Below, one piece after another: positions 1 through 10,000 of a stretch of 64,000 nucleotides of DNA. Numbering within the stretch: the first letter of the stretch is position 1; every line of letters begins with the position of its first letter. Under the pieces are notes generated by a model. The model made no database searches, was not told the DNA's origin, and saw only the letters and a list, made by a program, of their open reading frames with translations. This stretch comes from Sedimentitalea sp039941015 (GTDB lineage: Bacteria > Pseudomonadota > Alphaproteobacteria > Rhodobacterales > Rhodobacteraceae), in NCBI RefSeq assembly GCF_039941015.1, contig NZ_JBDVFI010000074.1; one strand, given 5' to 3'. The position numbers and the translations under genes are program-made.

Positions 1-1
1 C

Positions 2-652
2 TACGCGTTCAAGACCATTGACGATATGGACGCCTTCGCCTCTGGCCCGGTCGGAGACGAAATCACCCAGCAGATCATCGAAAAGGTCCAGATCCGCCCC
101 ATCGCCTATTTCGCACGCGGTGCGCGCGATCTGACCAGCAACCGCCCGATCACCAGCCCGGCGGATCTGGACGGGTTGAAGATGCGGGTTCCAAACGTGC
201 CGCTTTTTGTGGATGTCTGGAAGGCGCTTGGTGCCAACCCCGGTCCGATGGCGTTCTCCGAAGTCTTTACCTCGCTGCAGAACGGCACGATCGAAGCTCA
301 GGAAAACCCGTTAGCGCTGATCCGGTCGGCGAGCTTTTACGAGGTTCAGAGCTATGTGAACCTGACCGACCACGTGCGGTCGTGGATCTATCTGACGATT
401 GCTGAATCCACCTGGGCCAAGCTGTCTGACGAAGACAAGGCCGCCGTCATGGAAGCCGCTGCACGGGCGCAAGCCTATGAGCGCGAATTGTTCGAGAAAA
501 GCCTCGCTGATGACCGCGCCTTTCTTGAAGAAAAAGGCATGACATTCGTCGAAGTTGACGCCGCCGCCTTTCAGAGCGCTGCCAAGGACGCGGTTCTGGC
601 CAACGTCAATGACGAGATCAAGCCAGTCGTCGAAAACCTGTTCTCGCAATAA
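2..652 (+). CDS. TRAP transporter substrate-binding protein (DctP family), 5' end missing
   Basis: The gene enters from outside the window; the frame is open from base 2, so the signal peptide and N-terminal lobe are missing. About 216 residues remain. The visible part has the DctP hallmarks: a 'LKMRVPNVPLFVDVWKALGA' segment followed by 'FSEVFTSLQNGTIEAQENPL', the region that carries the conserved ligand-binding Arg and the QNGTxEAQENP motif. The family captures small organic acids or sugar acids in the periplasm and passes them to the DctQM permease, which is encoded directly downstream. The ligand cannot be read from the sequence; the neighbouring idonate-type dehydrogenase hints at a sugar acid (inference). 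Confidence 0.93.
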   Translation, partial: YAFKTIDDMDAFASGPVGDEITQQIIEKVQIRPIAYFARGARDLTSNRPITSPADLDGLKMRVPNVPLFVDVWKALGANPGPMAFSEVFTSLQNGTIEAQENPLALIRSASFYEVQSYVNLTDHVRSWIYLTIAESTWAKLSDEDKAAVMEAAARAQAYERELFEKSLADDRAFLEEKGMTFVEVDAAAFQSAAKDAVLANVNDEIKPVVENLFSQ

Positions 653-664
653 TCAATGACATGA

Positions 665-690
665 CCGGCACCGGGTTCGTCCGGTGTCGG
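665..690 (+). promoter_or_regulatory. Intra-operon hairpin between dctP and dctQ
   Basis: A 10-bp stem (665-674 pairing with 681-690, one G-U pair) closes a 6-nt loop just after the dctP stop codon, and no U-tract follows. Hairpins in this position often protect the abundant binding-protein mRNA from 3' decay or attenuate permease expression; that role is inferred from position. Confidence 0.5.
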
Positions 691-710
691 CAAACGACTA
701 GGGGGCACAG

Positions 711-1214
711 TTGAGATACGCTGAAAAACTGATCCATGTGGTGATCTTGCTGGCGCGCATTGGCGCCGGCTTGGCCTTTGCGATCCTCATGGGAGCGGTA
801 CTGATACAGGTGGTTGGACGGCTCACCGGGTATTCACCGGTCTGGACCGAGGAGCTGACCCGTTATGCCTTGCTCTTCATGGTGGCACTGGGCGCGGGGC
901 TCGCCTTTCGCACCGGTGATCTGGTCAATGTCGACGTGATCAGCGAGACTCTTCCCGGCCAGCTACCTCGCTTCCTTCGCCTATTCGCGGCGTTCTGTAC
1001 GGCAGGGCTGGCCCTGTATCTGCTGCCCCACGCCTGGAAATACGTATCAATCGGCAAGATGCAGACGGCCCCTGCCCTCGGCATCCGCATGGATTTTGTT
1101 CACTTCACTGTCTGGTTGATGCTGGCCGGACTGGCGTTGTTCGGCGCCGTGCGGGTCTTTGGGATGCTGTTTGGCATCGACGACGGCAAACCCGAAGCGC
1201 TGAAAGAGGACTAG
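711..1214 (+). CDS. TRAP transporter small permease (DctQ family)
   Basis: This 167-residue protein has four predicted hydrophobic segments (about residues 12-32, 48-65, 88-108 and 128-150). The first and second are separated by 'VVGRLTGYSPVWTEELTRYAL', the usual DctQ signature with its conserved Trp-Thr-Glu-Glu. DctQ scaffolds the large permease DctM in the inner membrane. The start is TTG at 711, since no ATG lies in frame upstream within the gap. It sits 58 bp after dctP and 4 bp before dctM, so the three genes form one operon. Confidence 0.92.
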   Translation: MRYAEKLIHVVILLARIGAGLAFAILMGAVLIQVVGRLTGYSPVWTEELTRYALLFMVALGAGLAFRTGDLVNVDVISETLPGQLPRFLRLFAAFCTAGLALYLLPHAWKYVSIGKMQTAPALGIRMDFVHFTVWLMLAGLALFGAVRVFGMLFGIDDGKPEALKED

Positions 1215-1218
1215 GCCG

Positions 1219-2496
1219 ATGGATATGGCAATTCTGTTTTCGGTCTTTGTTGCCGGGCTTGTGCTTGGCATTCCTGTCGCAATCACGCTGGGGCTGTCGT
1301 CGCTTGGCTACATTTTGGTTGCGGGGCTGCCGCCGGTGGTGATGCCACAGAAAATGTATGCCGGGATGGACGTCTTTGTCCTGCTGTCGATCCCGGGCTT
1401 CATCCTTGCCGGAAACCTGATGAATCAGGGCGGCATTACCAACCGGATTATCCGGTTCGCAAATGCCATCGTAGGCTGGATCCGGGGCGGTCTGGGGCTG
1501 ACCAACATTGCTGCGTCAATGCTGTTTGGCGGCATCACCGGCACCGCAGTCGCAGATGCGGCGTCGCTGGGCGGTGTGCTGATCCCTGGCATGAAAAAGG
1601 CGGGGTATCCTGCCGACTTTTCCGCCGCCGTCACAGCCGCCTCATCAACCGTTGGCCCGATCATTCCGCCTTCGGTGCCGATGATCATCGTTGGCGCTTT
1701 GTCGGGCATCTCTGTAGGCCGCATGTTCCTAGCCGGTGCGATTCCGGGCATCCTGATGGGCGTCGCGATGATGGTGACCGCCTATGTCATTTCAGTTCGC
1801 AAGGGATACCCTCATCAGCCATGGCAGGGGCTTGGCGAAGTCGGTCGTTCGTTCGGGGGCGCGATCTGGGCGATTGCGATGACCTTCCTGATCATTTACG
1901 GGCTGCTTTCCGGACTGGCCACGCCGACCGAAACCGCAGTTGTCGCGTCAGTCTATGCCTTTTTCGTCGGCGCCTTTATTTATCGTGAATTGCCGCTGCG
2001 GGCGGTGCCCCGCATCGTGATCGACAGCGCAGTGTCCGCTGCTGGGATCCTCGCACTCGTCGGTTTCGCGAACGTCTTTGGCTGGATCCTCGTGTCCGAA
2101 AGAATCCCTCAGGCGATTGCCAGCGGTGTCCTTAACATCACCGACAACAAGTTCTTTGTGATCCTGCTGATCAATCTGCTCTTGCTGTTCGTTGGCATGT
2201 TCATGGAGACGATTGCAGCGCTCATCATCCTGTTCGTCCCGCTCTTGTCCTTGGCCGAGGCGGTGGGCATCGATCCGCTCCACTTTGCGACCTTTGCGGT
2301 GCTGAACCTGATGATCGGCCTGACCACGCCACCCGTTGGCGTCTGCCTGTTTGTCTGCGCCAACATCGCGCGGCTGCCGCTGGCCCCGGTCGTCAAGGCG
2401 ATCCTGCCGTTCCTGCTGACCAACATCCTCGTGCTGCTCGCGGTGTCGTATTTTGCGCCACTCGCCACTTGGCTGCCTTCCGTTCTGATCCCCTGA
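1219..2496 (+). CDS. TRAP transporter large permease (DctM family)
   Basis: At 425 residues it has the normal length of a DctM subunit and consists almost entirely of transmembrane helices. 'LLSIPGFILAGNLMNQGGIT', 'GGITGTAVADAASLGG' and 'SSTVGPIIPPSVPMIIVGAL' are family-typical. The late 'NLMIGLTTPPVGVCLFV' segment is the second inverted-repeat hairpin. DctM is the sodium-coupled transport channel and works with DctQ and the periplasmic DctP encoded just upstream. The gene ends 9 bp before the dehydrogenase, which is probably co-transcribed. Substrate is unknown. Confidence 0.95.
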   Translation: MDMAILFSVFVAGLVLGIPVAITLGLSSLGYILVAGLPPVVMPQKMYAGMDVFVLLSIPGFILAGNLMNQGGITNRIIRFANAIVGWIRGGLGLTNIAASMLFGGITGTAVADAASLGGVLIPGMKKAGYPADFSAAVTAASSTVGPIIPPSVPMIIVGALSGISVGRMFLAGAIPGILMGVAMMVTAYVISVRKGYPHQPWQGLGEVGRSFGGAIWAIAMTFLIIYGLLSGLATPTETAVVASVYAFFVGAFIYRELPLRAVPRIVIDSAVSAAGILALVGFANVFGWILVSERIPQAIASGVLNITDNKFFVILLINLLLLFVGMFMETIAALIILFVPLLSLAEAVGIDPLHFATFAVLNLMIGLTTPPVGVCLFVCANIARLPLAPVVKAILPFLLTNILVLLAVSYFAPLATWLPSVLIP

Positions 2497-2505
2497 GAGA
2501 CGCCC

Positions 2506-3570
2506 ATGAAAACCCGAGTATGCCGCCTTTATGGCCAAGATGATCTGCGCATTGAAACCGAGGAGGTCGCCGCGCCCGATGCTGGCGAAGTTCTGGTCGG
2601 GATTGCTGCCGGAGGCATCTGCGGCTCTGACATGCACTACCTGTCGGACGGTGGCATCGGAACAATCCGCGTGCGCGAACCGTTCATTCTTGGGCACGAG
2701 GCGTCGGGCCGGGTAGTTGCTACAGGTGCGGGCGTGACACATCTGGCGGCAGGAGACCCGGTTGCGATCAATCCCAGTCGTCCTTGCGGGCATTGCACCT
2801 ATTGTGCCAAGGGCCTGCGAATGCACTGCCTCCACATGCGTTTCAGTGGATCGGCCATGTTCATGCCCCACCAACAGGGCCTGTTCCGCGACCGGATCGT
2901 CATTGATGCCAACCAGTGCATCAAGCTCCCGCAAACCGCCGATCTGGGGGCCGTTGCCTGTGCCGAACCCTTGGCTGTCTGCCTGCACGCGGGCACGATG
3001 GCGGGCGATATGGCAGACAAACGTGTGCTGGTCACAGGTGCCGGACCTATCGGCATTCTGTGCGTCGCCGTCGCCAAGCAGGCGGGCGCATCCGAGATTG
3101 TCGTGACCGATCTTCATGATGCAACGCTCACCGTTGCAACCGAAATGGGCGCGACGCAGGTGATCAACGTCGTCAGCGCGCCTGCCGAGATCGAGCGGTT
3201 CTATGAAGACAAAGGCCACTTTGACATCGCCTTTGAATGTTCCGCCGCCGCCCCTGCGATCAAGACCGCCATCGCCGCGCTGCGTCCGCGTGGCACATTG
3301 GTGCAGGTGGGTGTTGCCGGCGACACACCGATGCCGCTGAACGCGATGGTTGCCAAGGAAATCCGCTTTCAGGGAACGCATCGCTTTGACGAAGAGTTCG
3401 CGCAGGCGGTCGATGCGATCGTCACCGGGCGCATCGACGTCAGGCCAATTGTTACGACGCGCTATCCGCTGGAACAGGCAGAAGACGCCTTTCGTATGGC
3501 AGCCGACCGAAGTCGCGCGGTCAAGGTTCACCTCGTCTTTGATGAGAATACCGCCGCCTCAGTCGGATAA
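2506..3570 (+). CDS. idnD: Zinc-dependent dehydrogenase, L-idonate 5-dehydrogenase type
   Basis: A 354-residue medium-chain dehydrogenase. The catalytic-zinc Cys lies in 'GGICGSDMHYLSDGG' (near residue 38) and 'LGHEASGRV' supplies the His-Glu pair. The structural-zinc cysteines appear in 'PCGHCTYCAKGLRMHC'. The Rossmann fold begins at 'VLVTGAGPIGIL' (about residue 170). The wording around 'HYLSDGGIGTIRVREPFILG' is closest to L-idonate 5-dehydrogenases, which oxidise idonate to 5-ketogluconate with NAD(P). Location right after the TRAP permease suggests that it processes the imported sugar acid. Exact substrate is inferred; sorbitol- or threonine-dehydrogenase-like activity is possible. Confidence 0.82.
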   Translation: MKTRVCRLYGQDDLRIETEEVAAPDAGEVLVGIAAGGICGSDMHYLSDGGIGTIRVREPFILGHEASGRVVATGAGVTHLAAGDPVAINPSRPCGHCTYCAKGLRMHCLHMRFSGSAMFMPHQQGLFRDRIVIDANQCIKLPQTADLGAVACAEPLAVCLHAGTMAGDMADKRVLVTGAGPIGILCVAVAKQAGASEIVVTDLHDATLTVATEMGATQVINVVSAPAEIERFYEDKGHFDIAFECSAAAPAIKTAIAALRPRGTLVQVGVAGDTPMPLNAMVAKEIRFQGTHRFDEEFAQAVDAIVTGRIDVRPIVTTRYPLEQAEDAFRMAADRSRAVKVHLVFDENTAASVG

Positions 3571-3591
3571 CGCCTGAGGCGCGAATACCAA

Positions 3592-4743
3592 TCACGAAAG
3601 CCCAAAGAAGTTGCGCGCATTGGTCCCGATTGCGCCGCGCAACCGGGCTTCGGGCAGGTCCAACGCCAGAGTTTCGGCGACGATGTCATCGCCGTGGTCG
3701 AGATGTGGAAAATCGCTACCAAAGACCAGATGCTCTTCACCAAGATAGGCGATGGTTTCGTTCAACAGCGGCTCGTCCGGCTCAAACCCGATGATGCATT
3801 GTGCCTTAAAATACTCCGACGGTTTTTTCTTGATCGTCCGTGCAACCTCGCCCGCAAGATGAGCGTATTCCAGTTCATCCAGCCGCCACAGCCAATGCAC
3901 CATCCAGCCGGCGCCCGCTTCGAGAATGGCAACCTTAAGGTCCGGATTGCGCTCAAACGTTCCGCTCTCGAGCAGCGACAGGAACGCCATCATTTGCTCC
4001 ATCGGGTGCGAACAGGCGTGTTGCGAGAAGCGCGAGGAAAACCGGTCGGCACCGGCCGTATCGGTGCGCGCATGTGCGGCCTCGTGAACCGCCACGCGCA
4101 GCCCGTTTTCCGCGCAGAACGTCCAGAATGGCGCATCGGCAGGGTCGCCGAGCAGACGCCCCGCTATCGGGTTGGGACGCACGACCACAGAGGTCCATCC
4201 CTGATCCAGCGCAAACCGCGCCTGTTCGATCATCGCCTCCGGGTCATAGCGCGCAATGAGCGCGGCCCCTTGCAAACGTTGCGGATCCGCTGCGCACAGA
4301 TCGGCCAGCCACCTGTTGTAAGCGTCGGCAAAGGCTGCGGCGACATGCGGCTCGCGATGGGGCATTGCGACGAGGTATCCGGCATAGGATGGCAACAGCA
4401 ACGCCGCATCAATGCCGTCCTTATCCATCGCCCCCAGATGCCCGGCAGCCGTCGCACCGAGAGCAAGATCTTCGGGGCGATCCACTGCGGCGGCGGCTAT
4501 TTCGATCTTGGCGCTTTTGGAAATATCCATGACCGGTTCGCCCGCCACCATGAGGTCAGGCGGCAAATGCAGCGGGCCAGATGGGCCATCCACGGTCATC
4601 CGTTGCGACAGAGGTTCGCCGCGATCCTGATAGGCCAGTGCGGGAATATAGTCGGACATGGTGGAGGGCAGATATTCCTCCCAAAGGTCCAGCGGCTCGT
4701 GTACATGACGATCCGCGTCGAAAATCCAGTACCCATTGCGCAC
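3592..4743 (-). CDS. Amidohydrolase (amidohydrolase_2 / ACMSD-like metal hydrolase)
   Basis: A 383-residue TIM-barrel hydrolase. The metal-binding 'DRHVHEP' (HxH) is at residues 11-17, a further His occurs in 'RVAVHEAAH', and the late acidic ligand is in 'FGSDFPHLDHGDD'. Proteins of this family act as decarboxylases or hydrolases of cyclic acids, and close homologues are often only called 'amidohydrolase'. Translation starts at GTG 4743 with a purine-rich sequence just upstream. It follows the YcaO gene by 81 bp on the same strand, so it may be co-transcribed with the RiPP genes. In bottromycin pathways an amidohydrolase partners a YcaO enzyme, but a similar job here is speculative. Confidence 0.8.
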   Translation of the reverse strand: MRNGYWIFDADRHVHEPLDLWEEYLPSTMSDYIPALAYQDRGEPLSQRMTVDGPSGPLHLPPDLMVAGEPVMDISKSAKIEIAAAAVDRPEDLALGATAAGHLGAMDKDGIDAALLLPSYAGYLVAMPHREPHVAAAFADAYNRWLADLCAADPQRLQGAALIARYDPEAMIEQARFALDQGWTSVVVRPNPIAGRLLGDPADAPFWTFCAENGLRVAVHEAAHARTDTAGADRFSSRFSQHACSHPMEQMMAFLSLLESGTFERNPDLKVAILEAGAGWMVHWLWRLDELEYAHLAGEVARTIKKKPSEYFKAQCIIGFEPDEPLLNETIAYLGEEHLVFGSDFPHLDHGDDIVAETLALDLPEARLRGAIGTNARNFFGLS

Positions 4744-4824
4744 GATGCCTGCCCCTTTTCGCTTTCAACGTGGTGGCAAAGAAACAGCAAAGTGCGCTCG
4801 CCGCAATCCAGTTGCCGAGATTCA

Positions 4825-6918
4825 TTACAGAAACAGGTGGGTAGGGTTCAATTCTTGCTCGCGCAACGGCGTACTCCGCCAGCCCATCCGCACCGGAACA
4901 TCATACAGGCGCCCCGCCCCAAAGCGCGGCCAGAAATGCCGCAGACCGGGGGCAAAGACCTTGACCACCGGCAGCATCGTGTCCGGACGGGTTTGATTCA
5001 GGATCAGCATTTCAATACCCCTGTCCCCTAGTTGCTCCGAGGCCCAGTCGATCAGCCCCCCCATGATCGCAACACCGCGAGTGGGGGCATCGACCAGATC
5101 GGCCTCGCCCTGTGGGAACAGATATGACTCATTCGCGTCAGCCATGGTCTTCCATGGGGGAGGCCCGTCCCGTCCATTCGCGCGGAACAGTTGCACCAAT
5201 TCTGTCATCGCCCGCTCAATCGCGATTGCGCTCTCAAAATGGCACCCAAACCCGATGCACCACCGTCCGTCGCTCTTGGCCCGCGCGACCGCCGCAAGGC
5301 AAGGTATCGCAAGATCGCCGGTCAGGTCGAGCAGCCAGCAGTCCCAGCCCTGATCGACAAAGCCCTGCGCAAGCTCTCGTACCCGTAGGTCTGCGACTGC
5401 CAGCGGATCAAGAGCCGGGCGAGGGATGCGGTTGTACCACCAGATCGCGGTGCTGTCGCGCTCCACCAGTTCCAGCAACGCCTGAACCGTGGCTTCTGCA
5501 GGTGTCGATCCGGCGGCGCAGCCATTCGGATCAAATCGCCCGAAACGGGGTTCAGGCGCATTGGCAAAACACAATTCGCGCAGCATCCATTTGGGGCGTC
5601 CCTGCGTCACCGACCAGACTGGCACCCAATCCAATTCGCGATCCGGCATGAATGGCTCCGGGACATGGCGTCGATCATCGCGGCTCAGCGCATTCCATTG
5701 TTCTCGGTCGCGAAACTGCTCTGCGCTGAACTGCCAAACGGAATTTGGATGTACGGCCTCATCCCCCAACGCCTTGAACGACGCACGGCGTGTTTCGAAC
5801 CCGTCCGGAAACTGCGCCGACATCCGTTCAACAGCCTCGCACAGCGCACTTGCCTGTGCCTGCGCATCAGTCAGCCCCTTGCCCAGCGCCACGCCGTGGA
5901 ACGCATCAGGATCTGGTGCCTTGGCACGTGGGACGATCGGATAGGATGCGGCCCAGACATGCCGCGCTTTCGATCCGGCGTTCGCAGGATCACGGGTATC
6001 AAGCGGACCGGCGCTGCTTATCAGTCCGGTCAAATCACTCACGAGAGGGCGCAGAGATTCTAGAACATCGCCAACCTCCCGGCTTCTATAGCCGCCAAGG
6101 CGGCGGCTGACCGGTGTCTCGGCGCCCAGATCAAGATCACAACTGTGTGCATGGTCACAGGTGCAAGAAAACTCATGCATCATCCGCCCCGCCGGACCGA
6201 ACTCAACAACACCCATCAGAGGCGCTGCATCGGCCCTCAGATCGTCAACCAATGCCGCCGCAGTCGCGGCCGCATTCTTGGCTAGGTCCAACTGCTCGGG
6301 AACTGGTTCGCCAGCGCTCGTGTCGCCAAACTGCGCGAGATAGGTTTCTATCGGCCTGTTCAACTGCATCCGCCGCTGCAGACACGTCAGACAGGCGCCG
6401 TGACCAAAGTGTGGGCCATAATAACTGCGTTCCCCGACCAGCTTTACTGGCATCCATGCCCTCTCCCGACTTACGGCTTGAGCAGGGAGCGGGCCAAGAT
6501 AGTCGGAACACAGGATCAAATCCACCGGCTCAATCTTTGATTGATCGACCGCATCCAGGGTTGCGCGCATAACCGAAAACGCCGCTTTGCTATCAGAAAC
6601 AACGCGGACTGACCCTATATCGCCGGAAACCACCCCGGTATCGGCCCTCGCCGCCCAAGCCTCGGAGCGGCTTTCGATCACACCCTGCGCCTTCAGCCTC
6701 CCCAGTGCGAACAGCACTTGCGCAGCAGGAAACTCTGGCAGGGCAGACACGATCTGCTGTGACTCACGCGTTCCGGTTGCGTTGGACAAGACCGCCGCAA
6801 CAAGAGGGGACGCTGTATGCTGACTGCCGCGTTCTGACACCAGAAACACGCCGCCACCTGGCGCAGCCATCACCCGCACGCCTCTGGACACCGCAAAATA
6901 CTCGGTGGAAGTGATCAT
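4825..6918 (-). CDS. Fused TOMM cyclodehydratase: leader-binding/E1-like N-terminus plus YcaO domain
   Basis: A 697-residue fusion. Residues ~1-90 look like a winged-helix recognition element for a precursor leader. Residues ~100-280 form an E1-like part with Cys176-x2-Cys179 and a second cysteine group at 252, 254 and 260 that could bind zinc. Residues ~290-697 are the YcaO domain, with the ATP-binding signatures 'SALCEAVERMSA' and 'STPAEATVQALLELVERDS'. YcaO enzymes use ATP to phosphorylate the peptide backbone and cyclise Cys/Ser/Thr to azolines. The C-terminus is 'LNPTHLFL', lacking the PxPxP end common in this class. The gene is divergent from the cyclase-ATPase gene. The family call is firm; the substrate is inferred to be the peptide at 10406. 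Confidence 0.9.
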   Translation of the reverse strand: MITSTEYFAVSRGVRVMAAPGGGVFLVSERGSQHTASPLVAAVLSNATGTRESQQIVSALPEFPAAQVLFALGRLKAQGVIESRSEAWAARADTGVVSGDIGSVRVVSDSKAAFSVMRATLDAVDQSKIEPVDLILCSDYLGPLPAQAVSRERAWMPVKLVGERSYYGPHFGHGACLTCLQRRMQLNRPIETYLAQFGDTSAGEPVPEQLDLAKNAAATAAALVDDLRADAAPLMGVVEFGPAGRMMHEFSCTCDHAHSCDLDLGAETPVSRRLGGYRSREVGDVLESLRPLVSDLTGLISSAGPLDTRDPANAGSKARHVWAASYPIVPRAKAPDPDAFHGVALGKGLTDAQAQASALCEAVERMSAQFPDGFETRRASFKALGDEAVHPNSVWQFSAEQFRDREQWNALSRDDRRHVPEPFMPDRELDWVPVWSVTQGRPKWMLRELCFANAPEPRFGRFDPNGCAAGSTPAEATVQALLELVERDSTAIWWYNRIPRPALDPLAVADLRVRELAQGFVDQGWDCWLLDLTGDLAIPCLAAVARAKSDGRWCIGFGCHFESAIAIERAMTELVQLFRANGRDGPPPWKTMADANESYLFPQGEADLVDAPTRGVAIMGGLIDWASEQLGDRGIEMLILNQTRPDTMLPVVKVFAPGLRHFWPRFGAGRLYDVPVRMGWRSTPLREQELNPTHLFL

Positions 6919-7041
6919 TTTCCGGACAACCCTTGATAGAACTGTATGTATACACGCAAATCTTATTCCGCTAACATCTTACGTAAACTACAGATCTGTG
7001 CGCGGCAAAGTCGAGACACAGGCGCGACGACTAGGGATGCA
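6919..7041. promoter_or_regulatory. Divergent promoter region of the RiPP island
   Basis: These 123 bases separate the start codons of the YcaO gene (minus) and the cyclase-ATPase gene (plus) and must hold both promoters. They are more AT-rich than the surroundings and include 'TATGTATACAC' at about 6946-6956, similar to 'TATGTATGCAT' upstream of the ABM gene at 12043. An 'AGGGA' lies about 5 nt before ATG 7042 and supports that start. Confidence 0.45.
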
Positions 7042-10000
7042 ATGTCTACGGAACTAAAAGAATTTCTGGCTGCGGTCAGGCTAGACCATCGGTTTGACGA
7101 CTTCGTCGCCAATGGGATTGACATGGACGTCGTCGCCGAGTTGACGGCCGAGGATCTCGGCGAACTCAGCCTGAACATGGGTGAACGCAAGCGGTTTCTA
7201 AAGGCGGCCCGCACGATCACGCCATCAGGTACAGCGCCGGTAGCCGGCCCCGAGCGCCGCCAGCTCACTGTCATGTTCGTTGATCTTGTCGGCTCCACCG
7301 CACTGTCGGCCTCTCATGATGTCGAAGATCTGCGCACTGTCGTCGGAGACTATCAGACCTGCTGCGCCGGCATCATCAAAAAGCACAACGGCACCATCGC
7401 CAAATACATGGGCGACGGTATTCTGGCCTATTTCGGATATCCGAGCGCTGCCGAACACTCTGCGGAACACGCTGCCCGCTGCGGATTGGAACTGATCCGC
7501 GAGGTTAATCGGCTGACCCCATTGCCCAATTTACAACTGTCGTGCCGCGTGGCAGCAGCCACTGGCATGGTCATTGTTGGCGATCTGATCGGCAGCGGCG
7601 ACTCGCAGGAACGGCAGGTCGTGGGCGAAACACCAAATCTCGCAGGGCGCCTGCAATCGCTGGCCAGCCCAGATCAGATGGTGATTTCCAACAGCACCTA
7701 TCAACTGCTCAAAGGGCTGTTTGAGTGCAGCTCGCTTGGCAAACACGATCTCAAGGGATTTGATGAACCGATCGAGTGCTTTGCGGTGGATGCCGAGCAC
7801 GAGATCGAGAGCCGCTTTCGGGCCACACGCGAAGGGCGCAGCCTGTCTCCTTTGCGCGGACGCGAAAAGGAACTGGATGCGCTGGTTGCGCAATGGAATG
7901 CCTGCCGCAAAGGGCATCTGGAGTCCGGTTTGCTGGTCGCCGAGGCAGGAATTGGGAAATCCCGACTGATTGCAGAGCTTGTCGAGCGGATCTCCGAGAG
8001 TCCGCACGAGGTGATCGAATTCTCCTGCCATCCGCAGTTCAAGAACTCGGCTTTGCGCCCTATCAAGAGCTTTGCAGAGCGCCTGTTCGGCTGGATTCGC
8101 GGCGATGATGCCAAAACCCGGTTCGACAAGCTCACAGATTATCTCGAACGCCACGACATGGCCGGGGACATCGAAAATTTTGCGTCAACTCTGGGCCTGC
8201 CCGCAGAGGGACTTTATGAGCCGCCGACCGAGTCGCCGCAGATCCAGCGTGCAGCGCTGGCAAAAGGTCTGGCGCGGCTGCTGGCAGGCCGGGCCCTCTC
8301 GGCCCCGCTTCTTATTTTGTTCGAAGACCTGCACTGGGCTGATACGACGACGCTCGAGGTGCTGGAACCATTGCTGGCGGGTCTCAAAGGCGCGCCCGTG
8401 CTGCATGTTGCCACCACACGTACAACTGACGGGCTGGCCCTTGCGCAAGATCAGACGGTCAAGGTGCAGCAGCTCAGCGGAATCAGCGGCGATGCCGCGA
8501 TTGAACTCACCCAAGGCCTGACCGGCGGCAAGGCCCTGTCCAAGGAGTTGACGAGCCATATTCTGGCACAGGCCGAAGGCAACCCGCTGTTCCTTGAAGA
8601 ACTGACCAAGAGCCTGATGGAGTCCGACGCCATTAGCGAAGAAAACGGTGTGATCCGGGTCAAACGCAACTCGATCCACTCCGAGATTCCCACCACGTTG
8701 CAGGATTCGCTGATGGCGCGCCTTGACCGTGTCGCCACGGCCAAGGAACTGGCGCAGATCGGCGCCGTGGTCGGTCGCGAATTCAGCCTCGATCTACTGT
8801 CCTTTGTCTGCGAGCAACCGCCCAACATTGTGGTCGCCGGGGTGTCCGTCCTGGAGCAGGCCGAGCTTGTCTTTCCGGTTGAAGGGAAATCCGAAAAAAC
8901 CTGGATTTTCAAACACGCACTGATCCAAGAGGCGGCCTATGACAGTCTGCTGCGCAGCCGCCGACGTGAAATGCACGGGCTGATCGCGCAGGCCTATGAA
9001 ACGACCCGTCTGGAAGACATCGCCAGCCAACCCGAGATTCTGGCCCACCATCTGGGACAGGCCGGCGAACACGGTCGCGCGATCGAATACGGGCTCGCCG
9101 CCGGAATGGGCGCCCTTGTCCGCTCCGCAAACGCAGATGCCGTTGCGCATGGCAGAAAATGTCTCGACTGGGTGGCGCGGCTGCCCGACGATCGGGATCG
9201 CGGTCGGCTCGAACTCAAGATACAGGCGATCCTGACCCCTGCATTGATGCAATCTCAGGGATATTCCGCCCCTGATGTGGAAGAGAGCACCAGCCGGGCG
9301 CTAAAGCTACTGGAGTTGCATGGGGACCTGCCCGAAGCCTTCCCGAACCTCTGGGGGCTGAACATGTATCACCATGTACGCTCAGAACGGAAACATGCGC
9401 GCGACGTGGCGGAACGGTTTGTCGGTCTGGCAGAGAGAGTCGGTGATGGCAGCCAACTGGTGGCGGGCCTTCCAACAGTGGGCCAATGCAGTTGGATTGA
9501 AGGCAACCTCGCCGATGCCGAAGCAGAATTGCGCCGCGGCATGGACCTCTATGAAGTCGAGGCGCATGGCATGCACGGGGCCATGTATGGTCTGGATTCG
9601 CATTGCTACTGTCAACTGACACTGTCGCAAGTTCTGTGGATGACCGGGCGCAACTCTGAAGCGACCGCCGCCGCCGACGAAGCGCTTTCGCACGCGCGGT
9701 CCCTGAATCATACCAACACCATTGGGATGTCGTTGCTGTATCGGATCATGCTGAAACAGCAAAACGGCATGCGCGAAGAGGTTGCACATGATGTGCCCGA
9801 GGCGCTCGACTATTGCGCAAGGATGGGCGTCAGCACACCAACATCCTATATCGCGATGATCGCGAACTGGGCAAATCGCGATGTCGCCGCGTCGCAGGAG
9901 ATCTACGAAGTTCACAACATGATCGGCGCGCAGCTTGGCATGACCTACTATCGAAGCCTTGGCGCTGAAAATGCGATTGATGCCAATGACATGGAAACCG

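Noticed and set aside
1948..3531. A 527-codon open frame on the minus strand across dctM and the dehydrogenase gene
   Set aside because: It is antisense to two clear genes, has no family resemblance and a low-complexity composition; it arises from GC-rich codon use.
3694..5031. A 445-codon plus-strand frame through the amidohydrolase and YcaO genes
   Set aside because: It is antisense to two recognised enzymes; the protein is Arg/Pro/Gln-rich without domains.
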